Assembly: GCF_005217455.1 (NCBI RefSeq)
Contig: NZ_SZPQ01000024.1
Location: forward strand, 33,987-97,986
Length of the DNA: 64,000 nt
From: Martelella alba
GTDB lineage: Bacteria > Pseudomonadota > Gammaproteobacteria > Enterobacterales > Enterobacteriaceae
Direction of reading: 5' to 3'
Position numbers and translations under genes: made by a program. Of this stretch, positions 1-8,419 are shown one piece after another. The notes under the pieces were generated by a model. It had not been told where the DNA came from and ran no database searches. It saw nothing but the letters and a program-made list of their open reading frames with translations. Each line of letters begins with the position of its first letter. The stretch's first letter is position 1.

Positions 1-546
1 TACGGTATTCTTGATTGGTCCCCCACCTATCTTAAAGAGGTCAAGCAATTCACGCTGGACAAATCTTCCTGGGCCTATTTTTTCTACGAGTACGCCGGCA
101 TACCCGGCACCCTGTTGTGCGGTTGGATGTCGGATAAAATCTTTAAGGGCAACCGCGGCGCCACAGGGGTGTTTTTCATGACGCTGGTAACGATCGCCAC
201 GGTGGTCTACTGGCTTAATCCGGCCGGCAATCCCGGTTTGGATATGATCTGTATGGTGATTATCGGCTTCCTGATTTACGGTCCGGTTATGCTGATAGGC
301 CTGCACGCGCTGGAGCTGGCGCCCAAAAAAGCCGCCGGTACCGCTGCGGGTTTCACCGGTTTGTTCGGCTATCTTGGCGGCTCGGTGGCGGCCAGCGCCA
401 TCGTGGGCTATACGGTGGATTACTTCGGCTGGGACGGCGGATTTATCGTCATGATAAGTGGTTGCATCCTGGCGGTTTTTCTACTGTTGCTGACCATGAA
501 GGACGAGAAAAAGCGACATCGTTGCCTGGCTTCCCAACAGCAATAA
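1..546 (+). CDS. glpT: Glycerol-3-phosphate:phosphate antiporter GlpT, C-terminal part
   Basis: The reading frame is open from the first base of the window and ends with TAA at 544-546, giving the last 181 residues of a protein that is about 450 residues long in E. coli. The segment [10 protein letters not shown] near the beginning and the runs [14 protein letters not shown] and [19 protein letters not shown] are those of GlpT rather than UhpT. GlpT is a 12-helix inner-membrane carrier of the organophosphate:phosphate antiporter family, exchanging external sn-glycerol 3-phosphate for internal phosphate. The first half lies outside the window. In E. coli glpQ follows glpT, but here no glpQ follows. 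No clear rho-independent terminator is seen after the stop. Confidence 0.95.
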   Translation, partial: YGILDWSPTYLKEVKQFTLDKSSWAYFFYEYAGIPGTLLCGWMSDKIFKGNRGATGVFFMTLVTIATVVYWLNPAGNPGLDMICMVIIGFLIYGPVMLIGLHALELAPKKAAGTAAGFTGLFGYLGGSVAASAIVGYTVDYFGWDGGFIVMISGCILAVFLLLLTMKDEKKRHRCLASQQQ

Positions 547-667
547 GCCCTTTTGCCAGGGACAATGGGTGCCGGTTCCCCCTTTTCGGGGGAGAAGTCA
601 CATCGCCGTCCGCGCCGCTTTGCCTGGCCGGGTCTTCCCCCGAGGCAGGCAAAGCGATGCCGCGGAC

Positions 668-751
668 CTAAAAGATCAGTTTGAGAACACCCGTGATGGT
701 CAGCAGACCGACAATGAAGATGATGGCGATGATCCAGAGAAAAATTTTCAT
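668..751 (-). CDS. yohP: YohP-like 27-residue membrane peptide
   Basis: A short reading frame starts ATG at 751 and ends TAG at 668, encoding 27 residues that begin MKIFLWIIAIIF and end GVLKLIF. I recognise this as very close to the E. coli small inner-membrane protein YohP (27 residues, same length and hydrophobic pattern). A good ribosome site (AAGGA) lies just upstream of the ATG on the minus strand. Almost the whole peptide is one transmembrane helix. The function of YohP is not established; the family is known as a model small protein inserted by SecYEG/YidC. It stands alone between glpT and mtnK. Confidence 0.8.
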   Translation of the reverse strand: MKIFLWIIAIIFIVGLLTITGVLKLIF

Positions 752-920
752 TCCTTATCCTTCTTGTCAGAGGGTTGACATCGCGGGATCGTGAAGCACG
801 AGGGTATTCATCAATACCGGGGCTTATCCGCATGCCGCCGCAGTGCGGCTGAAATTGTTCGAGCTCTATGAGTATAGGAAAGAAAACGGGAAACCACAGG
901 CTGGCGGCGGCGGGCCTACG

Positions 921-2120
921 CTAACCGGTCTGCCGGACGCGGGCTATCAGGGCGGGAATGTCGCCGATATGCGGCGCACCCAGGATAAGCATCCTGCCCA
1001 ATTTAACGGCAAGTCGCTTGCATTCGTGGCGCATGGCGGCATCGGCCACGTCATCCAGATCCGCCACATGGGCAAGCCCGATGGTCCGGCGAATCAACTC
1101 GGTGCCGGCATAGCCCAGCGCATCAGCCCACACCCGGCGCAGAAAATATTGCACGTATTCCGGTTCGGCCAAAGTGAGATCCCGGGTGGTCTCCGCCGCC
1201 AGCGATTGAAAGCCTTCGGCGAAAGACTGCCAAAGCTCTCGCGTATCCTGCAACCGTTGTTCCCGGCAGGCAGCCGCTTCCCGTAACGGCAGCAATCCCG
1301 GCAAACCGCAATAATTCAGCAGCAGATTGCCCATGGCGGTGCCGATATCGAAACCCATCGGCCCATAGAAACCGAACTCCGCATCAATCACTTTCAGACT
1401 GTTTCCGGCGACGAAAATCGAGCCGCTGTGCAAATCACCGTGCAGCAGCGCTTCCGTCTTGGTCAAAAACACGTGTTTAAGCGCCGCCACCGCCAGCTTG
1501 AGCTCATGATCGCCCTTAAGCCTTGCCACTGTCTCGGCCAGCGCCGGTTCGTAGACATTGCGGACATGGCCGATATAAGGATCGGTGAAAAACAGATCTT
1601 CGGTGATTCGGCACATCTGCGGATTAGTGAAGCGGGCGATCGATGTTTTTTTCTCCTCGGGCGGCTGGTAAAAATCCGAGGTATGAAAGAGCGTCCGCGC
1701 CAGATATTCTCCCAATTGGCGGACAGTCCGCGGGTGATGGCGCCCTGCCAGCAGTTCCCGCCGCCAGATAACGTGATCGGAAAGATCTTCTTGGAGCATG
1801 ACCGCCAGCCCCGCATCATGGTGTAGTACATTGACGGTATGCAACGGACAAAATCCGCCATGCATTCGCAGGGTTTCCGCCTCAATACGGGCGCGATCCA
1901 GTGTTAGCGGCCAAGATTCGCCGACGCAGCGCACGTAAGGCACAGCCTGTTTGACAATCATCCGGCTGACGCCTTGTGCATCAAGGATGCGGAACACCAG
2001 ATTGAGATTGCCGTCGCCGATTTCTTCGGCGCTGTGCAGGGTTTCCGGATTCTCCAGGCCGCCATGACGCTTGGCGTAACTCAGCGCATCCTGGGGAGAA
2101 AAGGTGTGATAATCAGACAT
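921..2120 (-). CDS. mtnK: 5-methylthioribose kinase MtnK
   Basis: MtnK phosphorylates 5-methylthioribose to 5-methylthioribose-1-phosphate, the first committed step in recycling the methylthio group left from polyamine synthesis. The 399-residue product has the length of the family. It shows the nucleotide-binding segment GDGNLNLVF (residues 35-43), the catalytic loop [12 protein letters not shown] (225-236, Asp229 as general base) and the metal-binding IDAEFG (245-250), the arrangement of aminoglycoside-kinase-like folds. It is transcribed away from mtnA, and the 99 bp between the two starts carries a row of MetJ boxes, so it is probably repressed when S-adenosylmethionine is plentiful. The ATG at 2120 follows GGAGC at a reasonable distance. 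Confidence 0.96.
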   Translation of the reverse strand: MSDYHTFSPQDALSYAKRHGGLENPETLHSAEEIGDGNLNLVFRILDAQGVSRMIVKQAVPYVRCVGESWPLTLDRARIEAETLRMHGGFCPLHTVNVLHHDAGLAVMLQEDLSDHVIWRRELLAGRHHPRTVRQLGEYLARTLFHTSDFYQPPEEKKTSIARFTNPQMCRITEDLFFTDPYIGHVRNVYEPALAETVARLKGDHELKLAVAALKHVFLTKTEALLHGDLHSGSIFVAGNSLKVIDAEFGFYGPMGFDIGTAMGNLLLNYCGLPGLLPLREAAACREQRLQDTRELWQSFAEGFQSLAAETTRDLTLAEPEYVQYFLRRVWADALGYAGTELIRRTIGLAHVADLDDVADAAMRHECKRLAVKLGRMLILGAPHIGDIPALIARVRQTG

Positions 2121-2135
2121 ATCGGCTCCTTGCTC

Positions 2136-2167
2136 ATACGTATAGACGTCTATACATCTTTACGTCA
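2136..2167. promoter_or_regulatory. MetJ operator, four tandem met boxes
   Basis: Four contiguous octamers read ATACGTAT, AGACGTCT, ATACATCT and TTACGTCA. The second is the perfect met-box consensus AGACGTCT and the others match it at about five to six positions each. MetJ dimers bind neighbouring 8-bp boxes cooperatively with S-adenosylmethionine as corepressor, so a four-box array is a strong operator. It lies midway between the divergent starts of mtnK (2120) and mtnA (2220) and can control both. The match is seen directly; repression is inferred. Confidence 0.88.
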
Positions 2168-2219
2168 TGTTGGCAAAATGATCTTCTGAAAGCAACAACC
2201 CAAAAGGATTTAACCTCTG

Positions 2220-3248
2220 ATGCAGAACATCTCTACCACCGCCCTGCGGGTTCAGGATGACCGGATGTGGGTATTGGACCAGCAGGCGTTGCCGCAGCAA
2301 CAAACCTGGCACCCCGTCGCCGACGCGCAGGCACTGGTGGCGCATATCCGCGCGCTCAGAGTGCGCGGCGCGCCGCTTATCGGCCTGTCCGCCAGCCTGT
2401 TGCTGGCGCTGCTGGCGCAAAAGGGGCTATCCCGGGCGGATTTGCAGACGGCCCTGACGGACTTGCAAGAGGCGCGGCCGACCGCGGTCAATCTGATGAA
2501 CAACCTTGCACGGATGGGCCGGGCGCTGACAGCGGAGGATTACGCCGCCGCCATGTGCCGCGAAGCCTGGCGATTGGTGGAGGAAGATCGCGGCCAGTGC
2601 GGCGCCATTGCCGGGCACGGCGCCGCACTGGTCAAACCCGGCAGCCGGTTATTAACCCATTGCAACACCGGCGGCCTGGCCACCGCCGGCATCGGCACCG
2701 CATTGGGCGTTATACGCCTGGCCCATGAACAGGGCAATGTAAAACGGGTCTGGGTGGATGAAACCCGCCCGCTGCTGCAAGGCGGGCGTCTGACCGCCTG
2801 GGAATTGGGGCAACTCGGCATCCCTTATACCCTAATCTGCGATGGCATGGCGGCCGGTCTTATGGCGCGCGGCGAAATCGACGCCGTATGGGTCGGCGCG
2901 GACCGGATAGCCGCCAACGGCGATGTGGCCAATAAGATCGGCACCTATAACCTGGCCGTGCTGGCCCGATTCCATCACATCCCCTTTTATGTCGCCGCCC
3001 CGCACACCACCCATGATCCGGACTGCGCCGACGGCGGCGCCATCCCCATTGAGCAGCGCGATGCCGAAGAAGTGACCGGCGTGGCCGGCGCTTTCGGCCG
3101 TTGCCGCTGGGCGCCGGCCGACGCCGAGGTCTATAACCCGGCGTTCGACATCACGCCCGCCGCCCTGATTGATGCCTGGGTCCTGGATACCGGCATCGTT
3201 ACGCCCGCGCAGGTTCTGGCGGGGGCATTACGCCATCGCCGGCAATAA
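2220..3248 (+). CDS. mtnA: Methylthioribose-1-phosphate isomerase MtnA
   Basis: MtnA converts the aldose 5-methylthioribose-1-phosphate to the ketose 5-methylthioribulose-1-phosphate. The 342-residue protein belongs to the eIF2B-alpha-like isomerase family. Residues that mark the enzyme are present: RGAP (49-52), the catalytic Cys148 in HCNTGGLAT and the catalytic Asp228 in VGADRI. The ATG at 2220 is preceded by AAAAGGA. It is the only plus-strand gene of the salvage cluster and shares the MetJ operator with mtnK. It converges on mtnD, with an 80-bp gap holding a modest GC-rich hairpin (CCGGCA/TGCCGG) but no T-run. Confidence 0.96.
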   Translation: MQNISTTALRVQDDRMWVLDQQALPQQQTWHPVADAQALVAHIRALRVRGAPLIGLSASLLLALLAQKGLSRADLQTALTDLQEARPTAVNLMNNLARMGRALTAEDYAAAMCREAWRLVEEDRGQCGAIAGHGAALVKPGSRLLTHCNTGGLATAGIGTALGVIRLAHEQGNVKRVWVDETRPLLQGGRLTAWELGQLGIPYTLICDGMAAGLMARGEIDAVWVGADRIAANGDVANKIGTYNLAVLARFHHIPFYVAAPHTTHDPDCADGGAIPIEQRDAEEVTGVAGAFGRCRWAPADAEVYNPAFDITPAALIDAWVLDTGIVTPAQVLAGALRHRRQ

Positions 3249-3328
3249 GGGACGGTGTGAGGCATTTCATGCACGCCGACCGGCATGGGGCCCGTGCCGG
3301 CGCAGGGGTAGGAAATGCGCCAGCGGAA

Positions 3329-3874
3329 TCAGATCCCTAGGCGCGGGTAATGCTCGGCAATGGCGTCCCCGGTAAAGCGGGCCACCCAGCCCTCGGGATT
3401 ATCAAACACGCGGATGGTGGTAAAATGCGGTTCGGCGCCCATATCGAACCAGTGGGGCATCCCCGCCGGTACCGATATCAAATCGTTTTTCTCGCACAAT
3501 ATTTGCAGCACTTTTCCGCCGATGTGCAAGCAAAACAAACCCGCACCCTCGACGAAAAACCGTATTTCGTCCTCTCCGTGGGTATGTTCGGCAAGAAATT
3601 TGGCCCGCAGGGCCTCACGCTGGGGATGATCCGCCCGCATGCTGATGACATCCCAGCTTTGATAGCCTTTTTCCGCCACCAGCTTTTCGATGGCATGACG
3701 ATAAGCCGCCAGTACCGTCGACGGGTCCGGATTGTCGCCCAACTGCCGATCGGCCCGCCAGCGTTCGAAACGCACGCCCACGGCATTGAGTTCCCGGCGT
3801 ATGGCGTCGGCGTCCCGGCTGTGCCAAACCGGCCGGCCGGCATCGGTATCGGTGTAAATGGTCAATGCGCTCAT
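3329..3874 (-). CDS. mtnD: Acireductone dioxygenase MtnD
   Basis: MtnD is a cupin metalloenzyme. With iron it cleaves the acireductone to 4-methylthio-2-oxobutanoate, the methionine precursor, and formate. With nickel it makes methylthiopropionate, CO and formate. The 181-residue product carries the four metal ligands in the places known for the Klebsiella enzyme: His97 and His99 in HTHGEDE, Glu103, and His141 in PAGMPHWFD. Its ATG at 3874 overlaps the stop of mtnC by 4 bp (ATGA), so it is translationally coupled as the last gene of mtnBCD. Confidence 0.96.
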   Translation of the reverse strand: MSALTIYTDTDAGRPVWHSRDADAIRRELNAVGVRFERWRADRQLGDNPDPSTVLAAYRHAIEKLVAEKGYQSWDVISMRADHPQREALRAKFLAEHTHGEDEIRFFVEGAGLFCLHIGGKVLQILCEKNDLISVPAGMPHWFDMGAEPHFTTIRVFDNPEGWVARFTGDAIAEHYPRLGI

Positions 3875-4560
3875 CGGGTATCGTCCCCCGTGTCAATTTG
3901 ATTGAATTGCCTAACCCAGGGATGCCGACCGCTTGAAACGGTTTTATCCCGGATCAGTTGGCAGGTCCGCCAACCGGCGGCCCTTGCGGCATCCAGCTCC
4001 TGTTCGCTGTCCGAGAGAAACAGGATATCGGCGGGGGATAACCGCACTTGCCCGGCGATATTCCGGTAAGACGTCTCCTGCTGTTTGGCCCCCGCGCGGG
4101 TATCGAAATATCCGCTGAACAGCGGCCGCAAATCCCCCGACTCGCTATGGCCGAACAGCAATTGCTGCGCCTCGGTCGACCCGGAGGAATAAACGTACAA
4201 GGCCAGGCCCTGTCGCCGCCACTGTCTCAGACAAGGCGCCACATCGGTGTAAACATGTCCCTGGAAATCCCCGGCGCGGTAGCCCTCCCGCCAAATCTGG
4301 CCTTGGAGCGCCTTAAGGGCGGTCGATTTACGGTCTTCATTCATAAAATCAAACAGAGCACGGCACAATTCGGCCAGATCGGCCTTGGGACGCGCCAGTT
4401 CGCGACGCAGTTCGTCCAGCGCCGCCGCCGTCTCCGGCTTATGGGCATGCCGACGTAAATACTCCACCAGCCGTTGGCGGGCATAGGGAAAAAGGACCTG
4501 ATGCACAAAGCGGATATCACTGGTGGTGCCTTCAATATCGGTGACGACGGCCTTGATCAT
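3871..4560 (-). CDS. mtnC: Enolase-phosphatase MtnC (E1)
   Basis: MtnC is a HAD-family bifunctional enzyme that enolises 2,3-diketo-5-methylthiopentyl-1-phosphate and then dephosphorylates it to the acireductone used by MtnD. The 229-residue protein begins [15 protein letters not shown], placing the HAD nucleophile at Asp8. The SSGS motif and a downstream [10 protein letters not shown] complete the HAD signature. A longer reading frame extends upstream to 4656 but lies inside mtnB. The ATG at 4560 is chosen because it is the family start and overlaps the mtnB stop (ATGA at 4557-4560). Confidence 0.95.
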   Translation of the reverse strand: MIKAVVTDIEGTTSDIRFVHQVLFPYARQRLVEYLRRHAHKPETAAALDELRRELARPKADLAELCRALFDFMNEDRKSTALKALQGQIWREGYRAGDFQGHVYTDVAPCLRQWRRQGLALYVYSSGSTEAQQLLFGHSESGDLRPLFSGYFDTRAGAKQQETSYRNIAGQVRLSPADILFLSDSEQELDAARAAGWRTCQLIRDKTVSSGRHPWVRQFNQIDTGDDTR

Positions 4561-5171
4561 TCCACCCCCAGCAAACGGCGCTGCAACTCGCACTGAAACA
4601 AAAACTCCAGCCCCTCCAAATGGCGCCGGGCTTCGCCGACGTCCCTGCCCCAGCAATACACGCCGTGGCCGCGCACCAGGAAACCGTGGCGCAGCTCCCG
4701 CCGAGCGGCGCGCAAGGCAACCCGTTCCGCCAGCGCGGCCATATCCTGATCGTTATCGAATATCGCGATATGCACGGGGGTGTGATGACTGGTCACGCCG
4801 CTGAGGGATTTTTGCATTTCATAGCCGACCAGCGTCAGTTCATCTCGGCTTTCATGGCGGGAAAGCGTGGTAGCGGGCGCCGAATGGGTATGCAATATCG
4901 CGCCCACAGAGGGATCGCGTCGATAAATCAAGCCGTGTAGCGGGGTTTCCGCCGAGGGTTTGCGCTGATCCAGCGACTGGAGGGACTCAAGATCCACCGG
5001 CAGGAAATCCCCGGCCGCCAGACCGCCCTTATCCTTGCCCGACTCGCTGATAAGAAAGCGCAGCGCGTCCAGCCGCACCGACATATTGCCGCCCGTGGCG
5101 GGACACCAGCCCCGCCCGCCGATCCATCGGCAGGCATCCACCAGTTCGGCCAATTGCGCAGGTATCGTCAT
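4557..5171 (-). CDS. mtnB: Methylthioribulose-1-phosphate dehydratase MtnB
   Basis: MtnB dehydrates 5-methylthioribulose-1-phosphate to 2,3-diketo-5-methylthiopentyl-1-phosphate. It is a class II aldolase-fold, zinc-dependent enzyme. The 204-residue product shows the family's [11 protein letters not shown] segment (23-33) and the zinc-binding HTHSAPAT, with His94 and His96. The frame is open to 5261, but the ATG at 5171 is preferred: it has GGGAG 9-13 bases upstream, gives the usual family length and leaves the MetJ-like boxes upstream of the gene. It is the promoter-proximal gene of mtnBCD. Confidence 0.95.
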   Translation of the reverse strand: MTIPAQLAELVDACRWIGGRGWCPATGGNMSVRLDALRFLISESGKDKGGLAAGDFLPVDLESLQSLDQRKPSAETPLHGLIYRRDPSVGAILHTHSAPATTLSRHESRDELTLVGYEMQKSLSGVTSHHTPVHIAIFDNDQDMAALAERVALRAARRELRHGFLVRGHGVYCWGRDVGEARRHLEGLEFLFQCELQRRLLGVE

Positions 5172-5209
5172 TGCTTTTGTTCTCCCTTCGCGGACTGGCT
5201 GTTCATTTT

Positions 5210-5241
5210 GAACATCCAGCCGTGTAACCGTCCATATGTCT
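5210..5241 (-). promoter_or_regulatory. Probable second MetJ operator upstream of mtnBCD
   Basis: Read on the minus strand, four contiguous octamers AGACATAT, GGACGGTT, ACACGGCT and GGATGTTC precede mtnB. Each matches the AGACGTCT met box only partly (about five or six of eight), but the phasing is exact and the row starts 39 bp upstream of the mtnB ATG. This is weaker than the array at 2136-2167; a shared regulator for the cluster makes it plausible. Confidence 0.55.
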
Positions 5242-5410
5242 TTACAGCCAGATACTAACATCAGCCTGTGGCGACGACAACCCAGGACAGCGGGACCCGG
5301 CCGCCCCGCCTTGGCGGCGCGTTGGTGGCGGGCGTCCCCGGGAGGGGGAGGCCATGGGCCGGAGTGACCGCGGCGATGGGGCCAACGGTGGGAAGGACAA
5401 CTAAAGAGAG

Positions 5411-6049
5411 TTAACGCGCCGCCGGCGCCAACTGACTGAGGAATAATCCCGCCGCGCTTACGGCATCAATGGCAATTTTTCCCAGTCGCGAGCGAATCGC
5501 ATCCGCCAGCGCAATGGTGGATAAACCGGTGCAGGAAAAGGCGATCACTTCCGCGCCCTCCTTGTAGAGGGTATCGGCGCAAATCAACGCCTGCTCGCGC
5601 CCGGCCTCGCTGAGCAGATCAGTGGTGTTGGATACCCCCCGCGGCCGGGCATAGGGGACATCTTGTCCCAACAACGCGCGAAACGGCGCGGGCGCCCGCG
5701 CGCCTATCCCCATCACCGCCACCGGACGCCGCAGCATCCCGGCGATACCGGCCGCCGCGCTGCCCGCGCCGACCACGGGAATCGATACTGCCTGGCGCAG
5801 CGCCGTCAGACCGGGATCCGCGGCGCAACTCAGAAAGAGCGCGTCGCAACCTTCGGCTTCCAACGCGCTGCCGAGATCGATAATTTTCGGCACCGCTATC
5901 GCCTCGCTTTGCGCATCGAAAATGCCGCGGCGTTGATCGGGAATACAGCGGCTGATGGATTCGATGCCATACTCCTGACCTATGAGGCGTCCGTGCTCTT
6001 CGATGAAACGCGGATCGTCATGGGTCAATACGCGGATGATTCCCAGCAT
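5411..6049 (-). CDS. Aspartate/glutamate racemase-family protein
   Basis: The 212-residue product resembles the Asp/Glu/hydantoin racemase superfamily, which uses two cysteines as acid/base pair for cofactor-independent racemisation. Cys75 in FLSCAADPG and Cys173 in FSCTGLST are placed as expected for the two halves of the pseudosymmetric fold. The substrate cannot be read from the sequence: amino acids, hydantoins and maleate are all used within the superfamily. It is the last gene of the minus-strand unit, 12 bp after pepE, with AroM-family and DUF1177 genes upstream, which hints at an unusual amino acid or peptide substrate. The stop is followed by about 150 bp of featureless GC-rich sequence before mtnB's control region. 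Confidence 0.82.
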   Translation of the reverse strand: MLGIIRVLTHDDPRFIEEHGRLIGQEYGIESISRCIPDQRRGIFDAQSEAIAVPKIIDLGSALEAEGCDALFLSCAADPGLTALRQAVSIPVVGAGSAAAGIAGMLRRPVAVMGIGARAPAPFRALLGQDVPYARPRGVSNTTDLLSEAGREQALICADTLYKEGAEVIAFSCTGLSTIALADAIRSRLGKIAIDAVSAAGLFLSQLAPAAR

Positions 6050-6061
6050 TTTCCACTCCTG

Positions 6062-6754
6062 TTAGAAAAAGACGTGATCAGCGGCCAGGGACGCGGCCGG
6101 CTCGCCGGCTTTAAATAGCCACGCGGGTTTACCGCCGCCCAGCCGCGCATGATCGTTTTGTACCGAGATCCAACCGCCTTCCGGCAGACCGATGATGTCC
6201 AACTGCGGATCCACAACCAGCAGTTCGCGCAGACGTTGCTCGCGGGTCTCCCCCTGGTGTCCGGCCGGCAACGCATTGGTAAAGTGCGGATTGATTTGCA
6301 GCGGAACGAGATCCAGCGCATCCAGGCCGCCCGGATCGGTAATCGGCATGTCGTTGGTGGTGCGGATAGTCGGACAAGCCAGATTGGCGCCGGCGCTCCA
6401 GCCTACGTACAACGCGCCCCGCCGGACCGCTTGGCGAATGGGCGACAGCAACCCGCGCTCGCGGCAATTTTTCAGCAGATTGAACGTATTGCCGCCGCCC
6501 ACCATAATGACGTCCGCCCACGCGATCGCCTCGCGCGGATTCGCCTCGGCATGAAGGGGTTTTAGGGTCAAATCCAGTTCCGCCAGCGACCGGGCGACCT
6601 TGTCGGCGTAATCGTCCCAGGTCTGGGTCACTCCGGCGAAGGGAATGAACGTGACCTTGCGGCGCCCGGCCAAATGCGCTTTTAGCGTCGGCAAGGCGTA
6701 CTCCAGATAACCGGAACCCGGCAACACGGAATTACTTAATAACAACAGATCCAT
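6062..6754 (-). CDS. pepE: Peptidase E (alpha-aspartyl dipeptidase)
   Basis: PepE hydrolyses dipeptides with N-terminal aspartate and is a cytoplasmic serine peptidase of family S51. The 230-residue product has the nucleophile Ser120 in GWSAGAN and His157 in INPHFTN, matching the numbering of the Salmonella enzyme. The frame is open to 7009, but the ATG at 6754 is chosen: GGGAGGAG lies just upstream and it gives the normal family length starting MDLLLLSNS. It is the fifth gene of the minus-strand unit, between AroM-family and racemase genes, so it probably releases acidic residues from imported peptides. Confidence 0.93.
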   Translation of the reverse strand: MDLLLLSNSVLPGSGYLEYALPTLKAHLAGRRKVTFIPFAGVTQTWDDYADKVARSLAELDLTLKPLHAEANPREAIAWADVIMVGGGNTFNLLKNCRERGLLSPIRQAVRRGALYVGWSAGANLACPTIRTTNDMPITDPGGLDALDLVPLQINPHFTNALPAGHQGETREQRLRELLVVDPQLDIIGLPEGGWISVQNDHARLGGGKPAWLFKAGEPAASLAADHVFF

Positions 6755-6777
6755 TTTCTCCTCCCTTGGCGTGTATT

Positions 6778-7458
6778 TCAGAGCAGGTTTCTCACCAAAT
6801 CGGCCAATAGCCGATTGGACAGAATAACCGGTTGCGTGACCTGGCGCGCGCAGATTTCCCGGTGCCAGCCGGTATAGCCGATGCAATCGGCGACGATCAG
6901 CTCGGCGCCTTGTTCGGCCAGCGCGCGGGCCGCCGCCGCCACGTCCGCCTCGCCGGCGGTATAGGGCGACGCGACGGCAAAGACCGGCGGGACTTTCGCA
7001 CCCCGCCATTTTGTCTCTTCACTGGCGATCTGCGCGGCCAAGGGAACCAGAATACCGGCGCGGCGCGATCCCACCAATGCGTTCAGCGTGGGCGGCAAGA
7101 GCTGATCCGGCTCGATAAGCCAGGCGTTTTCGCAACTGAGCCCCTGAAATTCCCCCGTGCAGAGCAAGATGATAATCTGGCAGCCCTGCGCTGCCAGCCA
7201 ATGGATCTTTTGCTGCACGGCCACGCCCACCGCCGGTTTGCCCATCACCACGGCGCGGCCGTCCAGCAGCCGCGATGTCAGCAAGGCATCCCCGGGACGG
7301 GGGGCGAAACGGGCGGCGATAGCCTCGTCATCCAAACCATCCAGCACGCCGGCGTGCAGACAGGCGATATGTCCTGGCAGCGCCGCGTCAAGAATGGGGG
7401 TGATATCGCTTCTAGGCGCCTGGCCGATGGTCAACGTCCCGATCTTCCCTATGGCCAT
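6778..7458 (-). CDS. AroM family protein
   Basis: The 226-residue product belongs to the AroM family, named after a gene of unknown function in the E. coli aroL-aroM operon. It has the opening [14 protein letters not shown] and the central motif LLCTGEF typical of the family, which is related to the Asp/Glu racemase fold, with cysteines near residues 100 and 195 that could act as acid/base. No activity is established. It starts 1 bp after the stop of the DUF1177 gene and precedes pepE by 23 bp, so it is in the middle of the six-gene unit. Here a racemase- or isomerase-like role on a peptide-derived amino acid is a fair guess only. Confidence 0.85.
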   Translation of the reverse strand: MAIGKIGTLTIGQAPRSDITPILDAALPGHIACLHAGVLDGLDDEAIAARFAPRPGDALLTSRLLDGRAVVMGKPAVGVAVQQKIHWLAAQGCQIIILLCTGEFQGLSCENAWLIEPDQLLPPTLNALVGSRRAGILVPLAAQIASEETKWRGAKVPPVFAVASPYTAGEADVAAAARALAEQGAELIVADCIGYTGWHREICARQVTQPVILSNRLLADLVRNLL

Positions 7459-7459
7459 A

Positions 7460-8398
7460 TCAGTCCCTCGTTTGACGTTTTTGCAAATGCGCCAGCGAAC
7501 CGTAAAGGTCGATCAGGCGCTGATATTCATCTTCATCATAAAACCGGCACGTGCCTCGGGTAAATTCTTTGGCCACTTCGACGGCGTATTTGCAGGCCAG
7601 GGCGATGTCCGTTTCATGGCTGGCGCCCGTGCCGCAGCCCGGTACGACGCCGACGGCGGTGATCGCCACGCCGACCACCGGCGCGCGGGTGGCGATGGAT
7701 GGCTGAAGAATACTGTTCAAATGATATACCCCGTTGCCATAGGGGGTAATATCCTGCGTGGTGATAGGAAATGTCACCGGCAATTGGCCGGTGGTCATTT
7801 CCATTATCCGCAACAGGTCCTCTGAGACGCGCAGAATATATCCTTCCTTGACCGTGGGCGAAACGGCAAAGCCTTTGTGATTAACGATACGGTTGCCTTT
7901 GGTGGTATCGATAGACAGCACGGCATCCATTTCCCCAGCGACCTCTTGCTCGTTCATGTCTTCGGTTCTCACCGGCGAATCCATGAAATCGACAGGTTCG
8001 TGGGGACGGGTCGGCGCATCCGGGCAGATATGCGTGGTCACGATGACATCGCCCGGCAGGGTATCCCCCTGACGATGCATCTCAGCCAGTTTCAGCGCGC
8101 TGGCGACAGCGGCTATCGCGCCATCGGCATCGGAAACCAGCCCGATACGTCCCGGACGAGCGCCGACGCCGCCCAAGCGACCGACAATACCCAGGGTCGG
8201 CGCGTCGCCGCCGCCGCGTTTGCCCCGAGAGCCGGGAATGACGATTTTCACGAAATCCGTACCGCCTTTCGGTCCCTCGATCCTTTTCACGCTGACCTGG
8301 ACGAAAGGGTAGCCTTCCAGCAGGTTTTTGACCTTTTCGCCGCTGGCATGGGCGCTATCAAGCAATTCAAAGACCTGCAATGTTTGTTGTAAGCTCAT
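7460..8398 (-). CDS. DUF1177 domain protein
   Basis: The 312-residue product matches the DUF1177 family as I remember it, which has no assigned function. It is rich in acidic and histidine residues in motifs such as VTTHICPDAPTRPHEPV (near 140-156) and VLSIDTTKGNRIVNHKGF (near 184-201); these resemble metal-binding segments of peptidases, but that is only an impression. There is no signal peptide and no membrane helix. The ATG at 8398 is 21 bp after the transporter gene and the stop is 1 bp before the AroM gene, so synthesis is tightly linked to an oligopeptide transporter and to PepE. A hydrolase acting on the imported compound is a reasonable hypothesis. Confidence 0.8.
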   Translation of the reverse strand: MSLQQTLQVFELLDSAHASGEKVKNLLEGYPFVQVSVKRIEGPKGGTDFVKIVIPGSRGKRGGGDAPTLGIVGRLGGVGARPGRIGLVSDADGAIAAVASALKLAEMHRQGDTLPGDVIVTTHICPDAPTRPHEPVDFMDSPVRTEDMNEQEVAGEMDAVLSIDTTKGNRIVNHKGFAVSPTVKEGYILRVSEDLLRIMEMTTGQLPVTFPITTQDITPYGNGVYHLNSILQPSIATRAPVVGVAITAVGVVPGCGTGASHETDIALACKYAVEVAKEFTRGTCRFYDEDEYQRLIDLYGSLAHLQKRQTRD

Positions 8399-8419
8399 AA
8401 TGATTATCCTAATGTGTCG

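Noticed and set aside
572..600. Possible glpT terminator hairpin (CCCCC-TTTTC-GGGGG)
   Set aside because: The stem is short and no T-run follows on either strand, so it was not listed.
843..1286. Long plus-strand frame opposite mtnK
   Set aside because: It is antisense to a clear enzyme gene and has no recognisable protein motif or ribosome site.
2252..2728. Alternative frames over mtnA
   Set aside because: They arise from the high GC of mtnA; mtnA catalytic residues settle the frame.
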